Assembly (NCBI RefSeq): GCF_012273895.1
Contig: NC_052120.1
Span: 6,643,967-6,707,966, forward strand
DNA from: Zerene cesonia
Taxonomy: Eukaryota > Arthropoda > Insecta > Lepidoptera > Pieridae
Length of the DNA: 64,000 bases
Reading direction: 5' to 3'
Part shown: piece by piece, positions 58,596 to 64,000 of the stretch
Layout: the number at the start of each line of letters is the position of its first letter
Numbering within the stretch: the first letter of the stretch is position 1
Position numbers and translations under genes: made by a program
Notes under the pieces: generated by a model
Database searches by the model: none
Told to the model about the DNA's origin: nothing
What the model saw: the letters and a program-made list of their open reading frames with translations, nothing else

Positions 58596-59756
58596 AAGGA
58601 GAATCTATGAAGGTGATTCAGCATATTATTTGATGAATAGAGCATAAAAATAACAAAAATGATGAAGAGTTAATAATAAGTATCTTTAAAAAATGGTTTT
58701 CAAAGTACAAAACTGGAGATCCCTCAGTAATAGCTAATTAGCATGAAAAGGAATTATTTAATCCGTCTCATTAATTCTGCTTCTTATAAATTTTCGACTT
58801 ACGGTATAAAATCGTATGTATTATAATTTCTCCAGGGATCTCAGGCACGCATGAAATCATAATTGGATACCTTTGTGATACAAATTGCTTTCCTTTTAAG
58901 TTTTAATGAAAATATTTGTATTGAAATTATCATTTGTAAATATAATTAATAAAATAACCAACAAATATATAGTCTATAAATAAATTAATGATTTAAGCTG
59001 TATTATATTATTTAAAATAATATTCTCACAACAATATGGAATATTTAACGTAACTTTATTGATTAGTGTTTTTTTTTAGTTTTATTTAACGTTATTAGCG
59101 CTTTGGTTAGTAATCTTTGCAATAGGTTTTCGGGGTTTTATTCCTATTGTTAGATAAATATTGTATCTTTTTTCTAGTATTTGTTTGATTAACAGTGCGA
59201 GTGTCAAGTTTTAGACACTAATTGTGTAATCCATTTCAAAACTTCTAACCCATTTTCTATTTATGAAATTTCAATACCTTATATCTTAATTTAATCTACA
59301 TATATGTAACAAAATGTTTTGATAAATAAATTATTGTTTATTGTTTATTAAATTCAAGCAAGTTGAAGAAAACCATTTTGATGTTTTACATGCTGTATGC
59401 TTATTGTTTATATAATACTAAGAATTATTTTATTATTCTTTTTAAAAGCGAGATGCTAGAGCCGAATGCCAACCTTGGACTCCCCACAGTCGCATCAAAA
59501 TAATATATTCTATATTCAGAAGTCATGCGTCATACAAACAATGGTTACAAATACGAAGATAAACGTATTCTGACATTAATCAAGCTAATGCCATCATAAC
59601 ACAGTTCGCGACTATGCATACCAAACAGTAGTTAGATAGAAGTTGTTGTTGAGCTCAATGTACTTGCCGAATTTGGAACAAGCTTTTATGTTTCGTTGCA
59701 AAATTTTATTATATAGATGTTTATATATGTATGAATTATTTAACGATTATTGTTGT

Positions 59757-60025
59757 ATCGCGTAGCAGGGAATGGGCGGGTCACCTGATGGAAAGTAATG
59801 CCTGCCGCCCAGCAGCATCCGCAATGGTAGCGAATACCTTGGCGGCTTAAGATAAGAATATACAGTTTTCTTGAAGGCTCTTTGAACACTACTCACACAG
59901 TAGCTCTCGGAACACCGAAGATGGTAAATTGTTCAATAAGATCGTTGTTATTGAGAAGAAATACCGAGAGAAACGTATTGTAGCAGACCGCCATGCATTC
60001 AGGTGGTGACAATGATATTGCTTGG
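59757..60025 (-). repeat. Dispersed repeat related to the gggccagctcgcaccgggg family, old copy
   Basis: cgggtcacctgatggaaagt and cagcatccgcaatggtagcg resemble the left end of 27346-27545. The following part (ggaacaccgaagatggtaaa, agaaataccgagagaaacgt, cgccatgcattcaggtggtg) looks like further body of a lepidopteran non-LTR element from memory only. Confidence 0.45.
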
Positions 60026-60994
60026 AATCTATCTCTCATTCTATACATTATAAAGTAGATTCAGAGAAGTTTTAATTAACCTAACATTTTCTCTAGTATT
60101 TATTTTGCATCTCAATTACAAAGAACACCTCTATGAATTACAAACAATTCAACATTGTTTAAATCTAGCTTGCTCTATAATACACAGATGTAATCTCTAT
60201 CGATCTTGTACCGTCGACATACAGAAATAACTTACTGTTCTAATCCTGCAGCTTTCGACCCTGACTTCAACAATCGATTCTATAAGCCACTATATAGCAT
60301 TTCTGTATCCAATATATTAAACCGACTTAAAAGGGACGAAACTGATCTTAGGTTAGCCATTTAAAAGTGTTAGAATACGGACATATTCATTGATGTTTAT
60401 CTATATTAGCGTAGTGTATATTTTATTCCAAGGGTTCCTCACAAACTATGTTTTGGATTGCAAGGAATTTTAAGACTTAATAACTGTATATAATCGATTA
60501 ATGTTGATTTTTGTTTCGCAGCCCTTGGATAACATACTTTCACTCTTTACAGTATAAGCGAAAATATCTGACATTTGCCTATAATTAAGAATATACCTCC
60601 TACTTAAATAAAATATGTAAATGAAGGTCTGTGAAAAAATGGAATCTCCTTCATTAAAAGTTACAAAGTTACGCCGTGTTATTGCCTTGTAATTTGAGAA
60701 AATTGAGATGGTACGTACCGTTCATTTGGATGTAATGTTTTCAAGCTCTGGAGAAATTTCATTTAAAGCGAGGTCAGTGTACGATTTTGGTTTTTATTTC
60801 GCAATATAAAATCTAAAATAACAAGAATGAAGTTGCTGATTGCTGAAATGATGACAAATAAACTTTTGTAATATTTATACGGATATTATTCGAATGGTAT
60901 AATATGTGGACAACATAAAACGCAATTTCAGAAGTTATAAACGGTAGTGTGTTCTATTCGTCCCTGCTCATTAGAATCCTGTATATATAATTTA
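60026..60994. other. Non-coding, no supported feature
   Basis: AT-rich; nothing recognisable. Confidence 0.4.
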
Positions 60995-61190
60995 CTAGCT
61001 TACCACCCGCAGCTTCTTCCGCGTATCAAAGGAAAATTCATATAGTTACTGTTCCCGTTGGATTTCCAGGATAAAATCTATGCTATATCCTCTCTCGGGT
61101 CTCATCCGTATCGGATGAAAATTGGTGCAAAGTAAGCTAGTAAAAGTGCAGTAGTTGAGGCGTTAAGTCGGGAGAGACAGACAGAGTGAC
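60995..61190 (-). mobile_element. Helitron-like element, diverged
   Basis: Minus-strand element ending cgggtggtaagCTAG before T (plus strand actagcttaccacccgca). Contains gttggatttccaggataaaa and ctatgctatatcctctctcg. The start is approximate. Confidence 0.5.
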
Positions 61191-64000
61191 TTTTACCTTT
61201 TTATATGAGCAGGGACTTTTTTTTTCTGCTTGCTTGTAAAAAAAAAAAAAAACAATTTAAGCATATTTTCAGCGACTGTCCTAGTATATTAATACCTTTT
61301 ACCCGCACCCCGTAAGGTATATAAATACATAATAACAAAGTGATCTCGTTAGAGATAACAACTCCACGCTATTGTTGCGTGTTTCAGGAAAAGTGGACCA
61401 TTTTTTCAACAAAATTAAATGTATAAATAGCACATTTATCTTCTATCGATTTACAAAGCTATCAATTATATAGTATATCCATGTTTCTACACTATACCAG
61501 AGATAATAATACCATCCTAGACTATACGTAGGAGGTTCGCAAAGTTTTGAAGGGCCAGAATGTGGAGTAAACACTGAGGCACAATGAATATAACAAACCA
61601 CGGTTCATGTGCGACCATCTCATCAGTGAATAATCAATGCATATTCAGTGTGGGCACGGGATGCATCAGCACGTTTTGACAGCAATGCTGCCGAATAACT
61701 GTGTCGAGCTTCAGCGCATATTCAGTCCATAGAGGAAACGCATTGTATTCGCTGCATTGTAACCGAAATGGGAACTTTAAGATAAATGAGGTTTGCGTTT
61801 GATTGGATAATATGCACATTATCGTAGCTTATATTACGAAATTGATCCATTGTTTGAAATTATAATAACCAGACTCGTTTAATTTCTATACAAGGTTAAT
61901 GTTAATGATTCCGATATGTGAAGATATGCGAGACCCAAAACCCTCTCTATAAGTATACAGTACTATGTGCCTTAAATTCTTTAACTAACCGCGTGCAAAT
62001 GTTTGAAATGTTCGAGCTTTGTTATTTCAAGATGCGTTGCTTCAAAAGGTAAATTAAAATACAAAACATTATAGTGTGACATTGATGTAAGCAAACAATA
62101 TGGTCGCTAGCGATGAAATTAAAATATGTAAATGGATTTATTTAAATTTAAGCTTCGTTAATACATTAAATATTCAGTCAAAATATAATCTGCAATAAAG
62201 ACTTATGAGAGACCACTTCCATAATAGAAAACGTTTCATCTTAGTACACAGGAATGCGTATCGACATTTCTTTCAGTTATTTTGATAATGCTTAAAGCAA
62301 ATAAATTATGAAATCATATCTTACTGATCAATGTTTGTGTTTTCAAAGTCTTTCAATGCCAGAGAAGTTCTAACGTAATTAAAATTTACCCGAGTAATAG
62401 GTACCGGCGAATCACCTGCATAATTTTCTCGCCAGCATCCGAATTTGCATCACAACGTCGTATTCATACATCGCTTTGACAGTTCCCTAGACCTGCACTT
62501 TGATAATATCTTTACAATTAATGTTTATGGTTTCACGAAAATTTAACTGAAATTTACGTACGCTCTTTGCGTCGAATCGCTTTAATTCTCTATCAGAACG
62601 TAATAAATCCCTCTGACTTTAACAAAGGATTTAACAGTCTTATTTTAATTTATTATGACATAAGATACTCTTTTTAAATAATAGTCCTGATCATAGCTCA
62701 CATTATACTTACATATTGCATTATTTTATTGTCCCAGTGGTATAGTTCACAAATGTTGTCGTATCTCAAAATGAATTATAACAAATCGTTTTGTATGTGA
62801 CTTTCAATTGGGGCGAGTTATTATTAATCCTGTCATTTATATTAGGATAGTTCTCTCCACAAAGTACGAGCGTGCAACAATTTGCGACTAGTTAGTTTAG
62901 TACGTGATAAGAAATTTCAAGGGATATAATGCAAGGAACTGCAACTTCTCCTCATTGTTAACGTATAGAATATACTGAGAGAATAATGATAACAATTTAT
63001 AAGTCATATGTTTTATTTCTTAAACTAACAAATACTTACATTTTTAAATTACATTTAAAAAAGTTTTTAATTTGTTTTATAATCATTAAATAAAATCCTA
63101 GTAATATCTAAAATATAAGTAAATAAATCCATAATTCACATTGACATTGTACATGAAACAACATTGGTGAACGCATGCTTGTCTTAAATAGATACTCGTC
63201 AATTAGTTCATTATTAATATAACAGAAAGCGGTAACTATGTTCATATCTCGCTTAAATAACCTAAAGTTGTAGTCTAACGCAATATATTCTCTAGTTCAC
63301 AACAAAGTTAGGACATCGGTATAAGTTTAAGCTTTTATTACTCTCTCAAACATTCGGACAGTTTGTTTCCTACTGACGGAAGGAGAATCCAGGAAAACGC
63401 ATAGTTGAGGTGAACTAAGCTTTTCCAAACTAATAAACAAGCTAAATATGTGGTGAAAAACTATAATTTTTCATGTATAAGACCTAATAAGCACATAAGT
63501 ACATGAAAATTCAATGCTAACAGATACGTATATACGATATTCGTGTTCTTAGATGACATTCCTCTGAATATTCTTTGTAAGGGCATGTGACAGTCTGTCT
63601 ATTTATTATACTGTGAGGTCTTAATACTTGGAATGCCAAAACAAATGCTTTTTAATAAAATCCTCATATGACTTCGCATCTTACTTCATCAAAAGGCAAT
63701 AACGTTTTAGATACCCTCTCCACTGAAGTAAGATTACGTCAGAGGATCGTATTTAAGCGGGAATGTACTCCAAGAGGACACTGATGTGATCCATTTCTTT
63801 GCAGGAGTGTAAAAAAATATTTAACATAACGTGTTTTTCTTACGAAAAATAGAGGAAAAATAGTAAAAAAGGACCGAAAAGTATTATTAATTATGAAATT
63901 AAAAGCTAAACTTTTAAAAAATGTTGAATTTTAGATATTTTAACTTGAAATAATGGTTATATGATAAAAAAATGTTACAATTTGTATCTGCATAACATTG
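61191..64000. other. Non-coding, no supported feature
   Basis: AT-rich, with homopolymer runs near 61240 and a patch near 62400-62640 that is less AT-rich. No exon seen up to the window edge. Confidence 0.4.

Larger units (their letters stand above)
55715..59756. other. Long non-coding stretch
   Basis: About 4 kb. Includes a G-quadruplex motif (57020-57045), a less AT-rich patch (57285-57500) and a 24-bp tandem pair (58548-58595). No exon supported. Confidence 0.4.

Noticed and set aside
59457..59560. Short GC-richer patch as a possible exon
   Set aside because: No frame with splice sites in phase and no domain signal on either strand.

Overview
The window is nuclear DNA from an insect, most likely a moth or butterfly (Lepidoptera). 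It is AT-rich and intron-rich. It carries several copies of short elements that look like lepidopteran repeats: small Helitron-like elements ending CTAG|T, tRNA-derived SINEs, and a dispersed repeat with the core gggccagctcgcaccgggg. A run of exactly 1,000 N (2434-3433) marks an assembly gap. There are no bacterial operons, CRISPR arrays or viral genes.

Left part (1-14.5 kb): two multi-exon genes lie tail to tail. Gene A (+, exons 172-7138, 5' end missing) and gene B (-, exons 14486-9082, first exon not found) each encode three immunoglobulin domains, one fibronectin type III domain and a short hydrophobic C-terminus with no cytoplasmic tail. They therefore look like GPI-anchored (or tail-less) cell-surface adhesion proteins of the NCAM/fasciclin-2-like superfamily. 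The domain order and intron phases match exon by exon, and the first exon of Ig2 is 132 bp in both, so they are paralogues from an inverted duplication. Gene B has one extra phase-0 intron inside Ig3. From memory of domain composition only, the Drosophila fipi (CG15630)/CG33543 group is the best candidate family. No homology search was possible.

Right part (14.5-64 kb): about 49.5 kb in which I could support no coding exon. Because gene B still needs a signal-peptide exon ending in phase 1, part or all of this may be its first intron or upstream regulatory DNA. It is scattered with Helitron-like elements (15.7, 19.8, 25.2, 27.9, 29.9, 32.1, 41.9, 61.0 kb). It also holds tRNA-derived SINEs (40.1, 41.0, 47.9, 53.5, 53.8, 55.5 kb), fragments of the gggccagctcgcaccgggg family (18.9, 27.4, 30.7, 33.2, 36.7, 37.3, 59.8 kb), microsatellites, a strong hairpin at 24.9 kb and a canonical G-quadruplex motif at 57.0 kb.

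I found no convincing new biological system. The most noteworthy items are the paralogous receptor pair with matching intron phases, and a small tandem duplication at 40.8-41.2 kb, one copy of which contains a complete but non-canonical tRNA cloverleaf.
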